A stretch of 5,299 nucleotides of DNA, taken from Actinomycetota bacterium. GTDB taxonomy: Bacteria; Actinomycetota; Actinomycetes; Nanopelagicales; Nanopelagicaceae. Made by a program: the position numbers and the translations under genes. Where the stretch lies: NCBI GenBank assembly GCA_009705165.1, contig WLCU01000073.1:1-5299 (forward strand). Direction: 5' to 3'. Each line of letters starts with the position of its first letter. Position 1 is the stretch's first letter. Shown piece after piece: positions 1-5,299 of this stretch. The notes beneath the pieces are model-generated. The model saw only the letters and a program-made list of their open reading frames with translations. It had not been told where the DNA came from and searched no databases.

Positions 1-491
1 CTTTGGCGCATTCCACCAGAGAACTGGTGAGGGTAATCATCAAAACGCTGCTGTGGGTTAGGTACACCGACAAGATTGAGCATCTCGATTGAGCGTACCT
101 TTGCAGCCTTAGCTGAAATTCTTTCATGCACGCGAATCATCTCTGAAATCTGATGACCGATCGTGTAAACAGGGTTAAGTGAAGTCATGGGATCCTGGAA
201 GATCATTGAAATTTCACCACCGCGAATTTCTCGTAGTTCGCGATCAGGTGTGGTTAGAAGATCAATGCCCTTCCACAAAATGCGACCTTCTGGATAAAAA
301 GCGGGTGGCTTAGGAACAAGTCCCAAAATGCTCATGGCAGTTACAGATTTACCTGATCCTGATTCACCAACTAGACCAACAACTTCGCCAGGATTAAGCG
401 TTAAGGATGCACCATTGATTGCTTGAACAACGCCATCTGAAGTATTGAAGTGCACATGCAGGTTATCGATGTGAAGTAATGGTTGGCTCAC
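1..491 (-). CDS. oppD: Oligopeptide ABC transporter ATP-binding protein OppD, N-terminal 163 codons (cut by window edge)
   Basis: This is the nucleotide-binding subunit of the peptide importer; it hydrolyses ATP on the cytoplasmic face of OppB-OppC. I read it directly from the minus strand. It opens with GTG ([15 protein letters not shown]...). Visible motifs are Walker A GESGSGKS at residues 42-49, the Q-loop [11 protein letters not shown] with Gln99, and the ABC signature FSGGM at 157-161. The frame runs off the window two bases after codon 163, so Walker B, the H-loop and the OppD/DppD C-terminal extension are not visible. The [10 protein letters not shown] and HQFSGGMRQ wording is typical of the OppD/DppD family. 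The GTG start is chosen because GAGGAG lies four bases upstream and because it overlaps the oppC stop by four bases (GTGA), which suggests translational coupling. OppD and DppD cannot be separated on this fragment. It appears intact up to the edge, so this is a partial view and not a pseudogene. Confidence 0.93.
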   Translation of the reverse strand, partial: MSQPLLHIDNLHVHFNTSDGVVQAINGASLTLNPGEVVGLVGESGSGKSVTAMSILGLVPKPPAFYPEGRILWKGIDLLTTPDRELREIRGGEISMIFQDPMTSLNPVYTIGHQISEMIRVHERISAKAAKVRSIEMLNLVGVPNPQQRFDDYPHQFSGGMRQ

Positions 492-1363
492 TTGACTCCT
501 CGTAACTTTGGATCAAGCGCATCACGTAAACCATCGCCAATTAAAACGATTGAAAGTGTTAGCAATACCAAGATAGATCCTGGGATAAAGAATACGAAAG
601 GCTTGTCAGTTAAGAAGTTACGTGAACTAGAAATCATCACACCAAGAGATGGGGTTGGTTCGCGGAAACCAACACCAAGGAAGGCATAGATTGATTCAGA
701 TAAAATCGCACCAGCTACAGAAAAAGCTAGCACCACAATAATTGGTGGAATTGCATTTGGGCCAATGTGGCGCAAGATGATTCGCTTTGTAGTTGCACCA
801 GTTGCTCGAGCAGCTTCAACGTACTCCAAAGATTTAACTTGCATAACTGAAGCGCGGAATAAACGCGTTGTTGAGTACCAACCTGTAAAGACCAGCGCGG
901 CCACGATAACCCAGAAAGATGAGCCAAATACGGTGATAATTGCAAAGCCGATAAGAACGAAAGGAATAACCTGCCAGGTATCAATGAAGCGGCTAATTAA
1001 GGTATCAATCCAGCCACCAAAATAGCCTGCGATTCCACCCAAAGTAACGCCGACAAATACTGAAATCGTTGTTACAACAATTGCCACAGTAAGTGAAAGA
1101 CGAATACCAAAAGTTACACGAGTAAAAATATCGCGACCTAGATCATCGGTTCCGAACCAGTGCCCATTAGTGCCTGGGCCAACCAAAATATCCGGGCCAA
1201 GGTTGTCGTATTTCCAACCGCTAATAAATGGGCCAACGATTCCGGCAATAATCAAAATAACAAGCATGACTAAACCAACAATGGAAATTTTGTTACCAAA
1301 GAAGCGCTTGCGAACATCCTGCCAATAAGACAGTGACTCTGGAATCTGTTCGATTTCAGACAT
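488..1363 (-). CDS. oppC: Oligopeptide ABC transporter permease OppC
   Basis: This is one of the two membrane channel subunits of the peptide importer and pairs with OppB. The 291-residue length is normal for the family. Residues about 13-50 form the OppC N-terminal region with the first membrane segment (about 26-48). Further hydrophobic segments lie near 90-113, 130-160 (probably two), 205-228 and 257-279, consistent with six helices. The family motif GTDDLGRD is at 71-78. The EAA loop that docks on the ATPase begins EAARATGA at 183, with the conserved Gly six residues after the Glu. Also typical are SESIYAFLGVG (222-232) and GDGLRDALDP near the C-terminus (276-285). The ATG is part of TAATG, sharing one base with the oppB stop. 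Only a weak purine stretch (AAGG, GGCGG) precedes it, so translation is probably coupled to oppB. OppC and DppC are not reliably separable by eye. Confidence 0.95.
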   Translation of the reverse strand: MSEIEQIPESLSYWQDVRKRFFGNKISIVGLVMLVILIIAGIVGPFISGWKYDNLGPDILVGPGTNGHWFGTDDLGRDIFTRVTFGIRLSLTVAIVVTTISVFVGVTLGGIAGYFGGWIDTLISRFIDTWQVIPFVLIGFAIITVFGSSFWVIVAALVFTGWYSTTRLFRASVMQVKSLEYVEAARATGATTKRIILRHIGPNAIPPIIVVLAFSVAGAILSESIYAFLGVGFREPTPSLGVMISSSRNFLTDKPFVFFIPGSILVLLTLSIVLIGDGLRDALDPKLRGVK

Positions 1364-2352
1364 TAGTGCACCGCCTTGGCATCGATTTTGATTCGTGGAT
1401 CAATCAGGGCATAACTTAAATCAACAATTAAATTAACTACTGCGCCAAAGGCAATGACAACGATTGCAAGACCTAAAACAACTGGTGCATCTTGAGATAA
1501 GGCTGAATCTGCAATTGTTGAACCCATGCCTGGCAGCGAGAAGACTTTTTCAGTCTGAACCGCCACACCAAAGATTGCAATAAGAGATGTTCCATAAACA
1601 GTTACTACTGGAATCAACGCATTTCGCAATGCATGGTGGAACCATACGCGGCGGGCAGATAAACCTTTAGCAAAAGCAGTACGAATGTAATCGGCGCGCA
1701 GAACTTCAAGAAGAGATGAACGCAGCATGCGGGCAATAAATGCAGCATCGACTACGGCAACAACAAGGGCCGGCAAAATAATGCCTTTCCAACTATCCCC
1801 CGGAATTACCCCGGCGTGCCAACTTTGTGGCCAGGGTTTAAAGAAGTTCAACCATTCCCAATGAAGCTGGAAAGGCAAAACTCCGAAAAGATACTGAGCA
1901 AGTAGACCTGAAACGAATACCGGAATTCCTTGAATACCAACGGAAAATACCGTTCCAATACGATCGCCGAGGGAGCCGCGTTTAATCGCGCTCGTTAAAC
2001 CAACGGTGAGAGCAATAATGAGTTGAAATAGGGCGCCCCAGAACAAAAGTCTGGCACTTGTTGAAAGACCATCATGCAAAATCGTATTAACTGATTTGTC
2101 ATTCTTATATGAATAACCAAGATCGCCTCTAAAAAGATTGCCCCAGAAGCGTAAGTACTGAACATATACCGGCTTATCTAAACCATATTTGCGTTCAATA
2201 TTGTCCAAGATGTCCTGTGGAAGGGCTTTTTCACCGCTTTTTAATGAAATTGGATCGCCAGGAATGACAAAGAAAAGTGCAAACATCAACGTAACAGCTG
2301 CCCAGACCACAATCAGGCTCTGAAGCAATCGCTTAACGGTATATGTAAACAT
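1363..2352 (-). CDS. oppB: Oligopeptide ABC transporter permease OppB
   Basis: This is the first channel subunit of the peptide importer. It has 329 residues, the usual size. The start MFTYTVKRLLQSLIVVWAAV shows the N-terminal membrane helix (about 9-30) followed by IPGDP (30-34), characteristic of OppB/DppB. The extracytoplasmic stretch ending in KYGLDKPVYVQY and RGDLGYSY (75-82) is standard. Later hydrophobic segments lie near 101-124, 133-157, 191-208, 246-268 and 291-316. The EAA loop for ATPase contact is DYIRTAFAKGLSARRVWFHH (221-240). FSLPGMG (271-277) and the C-terminal DLSYALIDPRI (311-321) are family signatures. The ATG at 2352 is preceded by AGGATTGTGAGAA, an adequate but not optimal ribosome site. 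The gene follows a hairpin-bearing 96-base spacer after oppA and overlaps oppC by one base. Lysine codons are mostly AAA (10 of 14), unlike oppA. Confidence 0.95.
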   Translation of the reverse strand: MFTYTVKRLLQSLIVVWAAVTLMFALFFVIPGDPISLKSGEKALPQDILDNIERKYGLDKPVYVQYLRFWGNLFRGDLGYSYKNDKSVNTILHDGLSTSARLLFWGALFQLIIALTVGLTSAIKRGSLGDRIGTVFSVGIQGIPVFVSGLLAQYLFGVLPFQLHWEWLNFFKPWPQSWHAGVIPGDSWKGIILPALVVAVVDAAFIARMLRSSLLEVLRADYIRTAFAKGLSARRVWFHHALRNALIPVVTVYGTSLIAIFGVAVQTEKVFSLPGMGSTIADSALSQDAPVVLGLAIVVIAFGAVVNLIVDLSYALIDPRIKIDAKAVH

Positions 2353-2395
2353 TTCTCACAATCCTACTGGCATTTGTTGCTGCGGTTAAATCGAA

Positions 2396-2425
2396 GTGAG
2401 GGGCTCTCTTTCGAGAACCCCTCAC
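2396..2425 (-). terminator. Intercistronic hairpin between oppA and oppB (partial terminator or mRNA stabiliser)
   Basis: In the minus-strand RNA the arms GUGAGGGGUUCUC and GAGAGCCCCUCAC form a 13-bp stem, with one U-G wobble, around a GAAA tetraloop closed by C-G. On the plus strand the wobble would become a C/A mismatch, so the structure suits the direction of the operon. It begins 23 bases after the oppA stop and ends 43 bases before the oppB start. No clear U-run follows (UUCGAUUUAA), so full intrinsic termination is unlikely. By analogy with intercistronic hairpins in other binding-protein operons (malE-malF, for example) it may cause partial termination or protect the oppA message 3' end, raising OppA over the permeases. 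The structure is seen; the role is inferred. Confidence 0.65.
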
Positions 2426-2448
2426 GACGAGGAACTACTTAACTTGTA

Positions 2449-4074
2449 TTAGTTCTTTACGATTTGATCGTAAACAACCATGCCAAGTGGTGTGATTGGG
2501 AATGTTGCAATGCTTGGTGCAAGCACTGTTGCAATTCCACGGTTCACTGTCTGTGTAATAACAACGTCATTACGTAGAGCTTGAATTTCCGCACGGCGGT
2601 ATTGGCTCTGTGAGAATGACTTGTTTGTTGTTGAACGAGCTGAATCAATCAGTGCATCAAATGCTGCGCTGTTGTAACGCTCTAGGTTGTCGCCATCGAT
2701 TGACTTTGAGTGAAGCAATGGATACAAGAAGTTGTCAGCGATTGGGTAGTCAGCAAACCAACCAGCACGGATGATTTGTCCTTGACCCTTACGCATCTTA
2801 GAGAAGTAAGTTCCATCAGCTGGATATGGATCTAGCTTTGCTGGAATTCCAACTTCCTTTAGGTTTGCGATGATGATTGAAGCAACCTTGTCCCAACCAG
2901 CACCATCGTTGTATGAAATACGAAGTGGTGATGAAACCTTGTTGCCAGCATCTGACCAGCGCTTGAAGTCAGCCTTTGCGCCAGTTAGATCGCGAGTAGC
3001 TGTAAGTCCTTGACCTGCCTTGTAGCCAGGAAGTCCTGGTGGAAGTAGACCTGTAGCAGGCTTACGTACACCCTGGTAGATAACATCTGAAATCTGCTGG
3101 CGATCAATCGCCTTTGCGATTGCTGAACGAAGATACTTGTTCTTCTTTCCACCAACAGTTGGATCTTCCCAGTTGAATCCCCAGTAGTCAGTTCCAAGAG
3201 TCGACTTAACGCCCTTAGTTCCCCACTTAGTTAGGAGTTCTGTGTAACGACCAGCTGGGATTGGACCGCTGTCGCATTGACCTGAAGCAAATGCATTGTA
3301 AGCAGCATTTGTGTCAGAGAAAATCTTTGCAGTTAGCTTTGAAATTGATGAAGCTTTTCCACCGTAGTTTGGATTTGGAACTAGAACAACTTCGCCACCT
3401 GCGCGCTTTGTAATTGCTGATGCCAACATGAATGGACCGTTACCAACAAGCTTTGTTCCATCTTCTTCAACTTTATCTGAAGCACCAACCATTGATGTAG
3501 GAATTGGTGAGAACACTGAGTGACCAGCGATTGATGGCCAATCTGCAGTTGGGTTTTCCATCTTTACAGTTAGAGTCATTGCTGCATCATTTGCAACTAC
3601 TGATGATGCTGGGAATGCGCCCTTACCTGTTGAATAGGCATTCATGCCAAGAATAAAGTCACCGTGGTAAGCAACTTCTGATGCCAACTTGGAATCCATT
3701 GAGCGCTTCCAACCGTTGACGAATGATGAAGGAAGAACTGATTCTCCGTTAGAGAACTTCAAGCCCTTCTTAAGAGTAAAGACCCAAGTCTTTGAGCCAT
3801 CTGGTGACTTCCACTTTGAAGCAACTTCACCGTAAAGGTTTCCGTTTGCATCTGTATCAGTTAGACCGTCGAATAGCATTGTTGCAACGTTTGCACCAAC
3901 AAGAGTTGATGTTAGAGCTGGATCGATGTGATCAGGCTCGCCGGCTGCAAACAACTGGCAATCGATAAATGCAGGCGCTGTTGCAGCGTGAGCTGAAACA
4001 ACTGTGCCACCAACTGCCAGGCCAATCGCAGCAAGAACGGCAACGCTGCGCTTTCCTAGAGATAGAACCTTCAT
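2449..4074 (-). CDS. oppA: Oligopeptide-binding protein OppA, family 5 extracellular solute-binding protein
   Basis: This protein captures peptides outside the membrane for OppBCDF. With the chosen ATG it has 541 residues, normal for the family. The start MKVLSLGKRS is preferred because AAGGATGG sits five bases upstream; longer in-frame ATGs at 4083 and 4107 lack a properly placed site. Residues 1-30 are a Sec signal (basic start, hydrophobic core about 11-27, likely cleavage after AHA). Family 5 landmarks follow: AGEPDHIDPAL (44-54), LFDGLT (67-72), SPDGSKTWVFTLKKGLKF (90-107), GNGPFML (211-217), NPNYGG (234-239), LRSAIAKAIDR (315-325), LLPPGLPGY (343-351) and AGWFADYPIADNFLYPLL (437-454). 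Asp442 in the last motif aligns with the Asp that holds the peptide amino group in E. coli OppA, supporting a peptide substrate. There is no lipobox Cys, transmembrane tail or sortase motif. Cys39 and Cys267 may pair. The strong AAG lysine bias suggests high expression. Confidence 0.95.
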   Translation of the reverse strand: MKVLSLGKRSVAVLAAIGLAVGGTVVSAHAATAPAFIDCQLFAAGEPDHIDPALTSTLVGANVATMLFDGLTDTDANGNLYGEVASKWKSPDGSKTWVFTLKKGLKFSNGESVLPSSFVNGWKRSMDSKLASEVAYHGDFILGMNAYSTGKGAFPASSVVANDAAMTLTVKMENPTADWPSIAGHSVFSPIPTSMVGASDKVEEDGTKLVGNGPFMLASAITKRAGGEVVLVPNPNYGGKASSISKLTAKIFSDTNAAYNAFASGQCDSGPIPAGRYTELLTKWGTKGVKSTLGTDYWGFNWEDPTVGGKKNKYLRSAIAKAIDRQQISDVIYQGVRKPATGLLPPGLPGYKAGQGLTATRDLTGAKADFKRWSDAGNKVSSPLRISYNDGAGWDKVASIIIANLKEVGIPAKLDPYPADGTYFSKMRKGQGQIIRAGWFADYPIADNFLYPLLHSKSIDGDNLERYNSAAFDALIDSARSTTNKSFSQSQYRRAEIQALRNDVVITQTVNRGIATVLAPSIATFPITPLGMVVYDQIVKN

Positions 4075-4079
4075 GTAGA

Positions 4080-4087
4080 CCATCCTT
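4080..4087 (-). promoter_or_regulatory. Ribosome binding site that decides the oppA start
   Basis: The minus strand reads AAGGATGG, one base different from the ideal AAGGAGG-type sequence over seven positions, followed by a five-base spacer TCTAC and the ATG at 4074. An in-frame ATG lies inside the site itself (4083), too close to AAGG to be used efficiently. This places the start at 4074 and puts the basic residues of the signal peptide directly at the N-terminus. Confidence 0.75.
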
Positions 4088-4125
4088 TTAATTAACTGCT
4101 GTGACAAGGGTCAAAGCATTGAGGT

Positions 4126-4159
4126 GAAGCCCCTAGTCCTTGTGAAGACTCTTGGCTTC
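4126..4159 (-). promoter_or_regulatory. Hairpin in the region upstream of oppA (5' leader element or terminator of the upstream gene)
   Basis: In minus-strand RNA, GAAGCC (4159-4154) pairs with GGCUUC (4131-4126), and AGUCUU (4150-4145) pairs with AGGACU (4140-4135) around a CACA loop. Between the two helices is a symmetric AAG/AGG internal loop made of purine-purine (A-G, A-G, G-A) oppositions. The inner helix has one U-G wobble that would be a C/A mismatch on the other strand, so the fold favours the minus-strand transcript. No U-run follows. If the candidate promoter at 4172-4200 is used, this hairpin would sit within a few bases of the 5' end of the oppA mRNA, a usual place for a stability element. 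It could equally end the upstream propeller-gene transcript. I do not recognise it as a known riboswitch class. Confidence 0.45.
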
Positions 4160-4171
4160 GAGGGTGGGCTT

Positions 4172-4200
4172 ACTCTAGGCGAAATGCCCGATTTTCCCAA
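4172..4200 (-). promoter_or_regulatory. Candidate promoter for oppA
   Basis: The minus strand reads TTGGGA (4200-4195), a 17-base spacer, then TAGAGT (4177-4172). Each hexamer matches four of six positions of the general -35/-10 consensus, and the -10 fits the TANNNT pattern common in actinobacteria. Transcription would start near 4165, giving a leader of about 90 bases that contains the hairpin at 4126-4159. Other weak -10-like strings are nearby (TTATAC at about 4213-4208), so this is only the best of several candidates. Confidence 0.3.
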
Positions 4201-4221
4201 TATTTACGTATAACGGTTCCA

Positions 4222-5193
4222 TTACGGCTGCGCAAAAACAGTTGGCGTCCAGGCTGGTCCTAACTCCTGCAGCTCGGTATTGATATCGGAGCTTTCAACC
4301 CCTTTAAACCACTGGTCAATATCCCAGCGGGTGTGGGTTTTAAGGTCGGCAAAGGCAAGGTTGTAACCGCCATGCGGGATCAAGAAATCACCTGTTACAT
4401 AGAAAATGATTCGTGAGCCATCTTTGTATGGATATGAATCCGATGTATCCCAATCTGTTGAATTAAAAAAATATGGAGTTGACGGCGCACCGGAGTAGAA
4501 ACCTTGCATGATCGAATCATGCTTAGTGTTTTGTACTCGAGTGTAAAGAAACGATTCATCATCTAAACCGATTGGGTAGTAAGAAGATTGTCCAGCGCCT
4601 GCAAACATTTTAATAGTTTTGCCATCTCGCAATAAATAGATATCGCCGCTTCGCTCAAAGAGTATGTCTTTGCCATTGTTTGCAAAGTAAGGCATCGATG
4701 ACTCTGGCTGACCTTTAGTTAAGTAGGTTTTATTACTGCCATCAGCGTTCATAGTGACTAATACGCCATCTTCTTTATAGATGATGGTCTGACCATGTGG
4801 TGAAAACTTTGGGTCCTCATCGCGAGCGCCATTTGGTCCAGTCAGATTCTTGGGTTCATCCCAACCTTGGCCGTTCCAGTGAGAAGTAAATACATCCCAC
4901 TCTGGCTCGGGCAATCCTGCTGCCGAACCCATAAATGTGATTGTCTGCCCATCGCTAGAAAAGTGTGCGTTGATGGGAGAAATCATCGTGTGCCAACTTT
5001 GGTTGACCTGGCTTTTCTTACCCGTTGCCATATCTATGGTCCACATCGTGGCATCCCATGATTGGTAATCGGTATAGCGGTGATAGATCAGCGTCCCGCT
5101 CAAACTAGGTTTATCGCTGTGCAGGTAAGTAATAAGAATGGTGAATCCCGCCAACACAGTGATTACAACAAAAGCTGCGACACGCTTATTCAT
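4222..5193 (-). CDS. Membrane-anchored TolB-like (PD40) beta-propeller protein, function unknown
   Basis: The protein has 323 residues. The N-terminus MNKR is followed by one hydrophobic helix (about 5-24) with no lipobox and no obvious signal peptidase site. This suggests a signal anchor with the rest of the protein outside the cytoplasm. The remainder shows repeated propeller-blade motifs of the TolB/PD40 type: HFSSDGQTITFMG (77-89), KFSPHGQTIIYKE (129-141), YFANNGKDILFE (169-180), a weaker one near 211-220, and YPYKDGSRIIFYV (254-266), compatible with about six blades. The stretch NGARDEDPKFSP (121-132) is typical of secreted Tol-type propellers. The ATG has GGAG five bases upstream (5202-5199). 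It is co-oriented with opp but 147 bases upstream of oppA. Such propellers bind proteins, peptides or glycans; no catalytic residues are evident and no partner is identifiable. True TolB of the Tol-Pal system is periplasmic, cleaved and larger, so this should not be named tolB. Confidence 0.8.
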   Translation of the reverse strand: MNKRVAAFVVITVLAGFTILITYLHSDKPSLSGTLIYHRYTDYQSWDATMWTIDMATGKKSQVNQSWHTMISPINAHFSSDGQTITFMGSAAGLPEPEWDVFTSHWNGQGWDEPKNLTGPNGARDEDPKFSPHGQTIIYKEDGVLVTMNADGSNKTYLTKGQPESSMPYFANNGKDILFERSGDIYLLRDGKTIKMFAGAGQSSYYPIGLDDESFLYTRVQNTKHDSIMQGFYSGAPSTPYFFNSTDWDTSDSYPYKDGSRIIFYVTGDFLIPHGGYNLAFADLKTHTRWDIDQWFKGVESSDINTELQELGPAWTPTVFAQP

Positions 5194-5299
5194 AAATTCT
5201 CCGTTTAACCCCTTGACCGGACCGGATTAATCTGTAAGGTAACCTAACACAAAGCGGTAGGTTTCCTAACACAACGGCGTGGGCTATTTGTGGACTTAC
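5194..5299. other. Upstream intergenic region at the right window edge
   Basis: No complete gene is visible in these 106 bases on either strand. They hold the ribosome site of the propeller gene (GGAG at 5202-5199), a short tandem CCGGTCCGGT near 5225-5216, and the paired repeats at 5243-5274. Whether the next gene to the right is divergent or co-oriented cannot be told from this window. Confidence 0.6.
5243..5274 (-). repeat. Two tandem operator-like repeats upstream of the propeller gene
   Basis: On the minus strand the ten-base string TTGTGTTAGG occurs twice (5274-5265 and 5252-5243), with starts exactly 22 bases apart. Similarity continues beyond it: the copies read TTGTGTTAGGAAACCTACC and TTGTGTTAGGTTACCTTAC, matching at 15 of 19 positions. 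Each contains a small inverted repeat of the form AGG-N3-CCT. Spacing of two helical turns, internal dyads and a place 50-80 bases before a start codon are what a pair of binding sites for a dimeric repressor or activator would show. A weak promoter, TTAGGA-17-TAGGTT, can be drawn through them. The regulator is unknown. Confidence 0.5.

Noticed and set aside
727..984. Minus-strand open frame in another phase inside oppC
   Set aside because: It is fully nested in oppC, the protein is low-complexity (Leu/Gln/Ser-rich) and no family is recognisable.
483..1025. Plus-strand open frames at 483-689 and 765-1025 opposite oppC
   Set aside because: They lie antisense within a well-supported permease gene, have no recognisable domain and no convincing ribosome site. 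Their open state is explained by the composition of the real gene.
2985..3197. Minus-strand open frame in another phase inside oppA
   Set aside because: It overlaps a conserved part of OppA in a different frame and has no independent start signal.
4075..4107. Eleven-residue N-terminal extension of OppA from the ATG at 4107
   Set aside because: It would bury the AAGGATGG ribosome site inside the gene and put extra residues before a typical basic signal-peptide start. The ATG at 4074 fits much better.
4867..5061. Plus-strand open frame opposite the propeller gene
   Set aside because: Antisense to propeller-blade coding sequence, short, with no ribosome site or domain.
4222..5193. Naming the propeller gene tolB of a Tol-Pal system
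   Set aside because: It has a signal anchor, is shorter than TolB, lacks a recognisable TolB N-terminal domain, and no tolQRA or pal genes are present in the window.
5230..5252. DtxR/IdeR-type iron box upstream of the propeller gene
   Set aside because: TTAGGTTA matches one half of the iron-box consensus, but the opposite half is missing, and the first repeat copy reads TTAGGAAA. The evidence is too weak to name the regulator.
5243..5274. Start of a CRISPR array or other long repeat array
   Set aside because: There are only two copies with a 22-base period, imperfect outside ten bases, directly before a gene. A regulatory site is a better explanation.
5214..5299. Divergent plus-strand promoter (TTGACC-16-TAAGGT) and a GTG start at 5279
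   Set aside because: The hexamers are poor, no ribosome site precedes the GTG, and only seven codons fit in the window, so a divergent gene cannot be supported.

Overview
The window looks like part of a bacterial chromosome carrying an oligopeptide ABC importer operon. All five recognisable genes lie on the minus strand, so transcription runs from high to low coordinates. Base composition is moderate (mid-40s %GC by eye). The translation signals are AGGAG-like ribosome sites with ATG and GTG starts. The protein style would suit a low-GC actinobacterium such as a free-living freshwater lineage, but this is an inference from general character. No marker gene is present to prove the taxon.

Layout in transcription order. 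5299-5194: a 106-base upstream region with two 22-base-spaced copies of an operator-like repeat, then a good ribosome site. 5193-4222: a membrane-anchored, extracytoplasmic TolB-like (PD40) beta-propeller protein of unassigned function. 4221-4075: an intergenic region with a candidate promoter and a strong 34-base hairpin, then an excellent ribosome site. 4074-2449: oppA, a family 5 substrate-binding protein with a cleavable Sec signal. 2448-2353: a spacer holding a 13-bp hairpin closed by a GAAA tetraloop. 2352-1363: oppB permease. 1363-488: oppC permease, overlapping oppB by one base. 491-1: the first 163 codons of oppD, the ATPase, overlapping oppC by four bases and cut by the window edge just after its ABC signature motif. 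A second ATPase (oppF) would be expected beyond the left edge but cannot be seen.

How it works together: OppA captures peptides outside the membrane and hands them to the OppB-OppC channel. OppD, normally paired with OppF, powers import by ATP hydrolysis. The hairpin between oppA and oppB, and the much stronger lysine codon bias of oppA, both fit the usual need for many more binding-protein copies than permease copies. The propeller gene is co-oriented upstream, but its own signals and the gap suggest it may be a separate transcription unit.

I found no mobile element, CRISPR array, RNA gene or evident novel defence or biosynthetic system. The second-look points are regulatory structures, the absence of a lipobox in OppA and the uncharacterised propeller neighbour.
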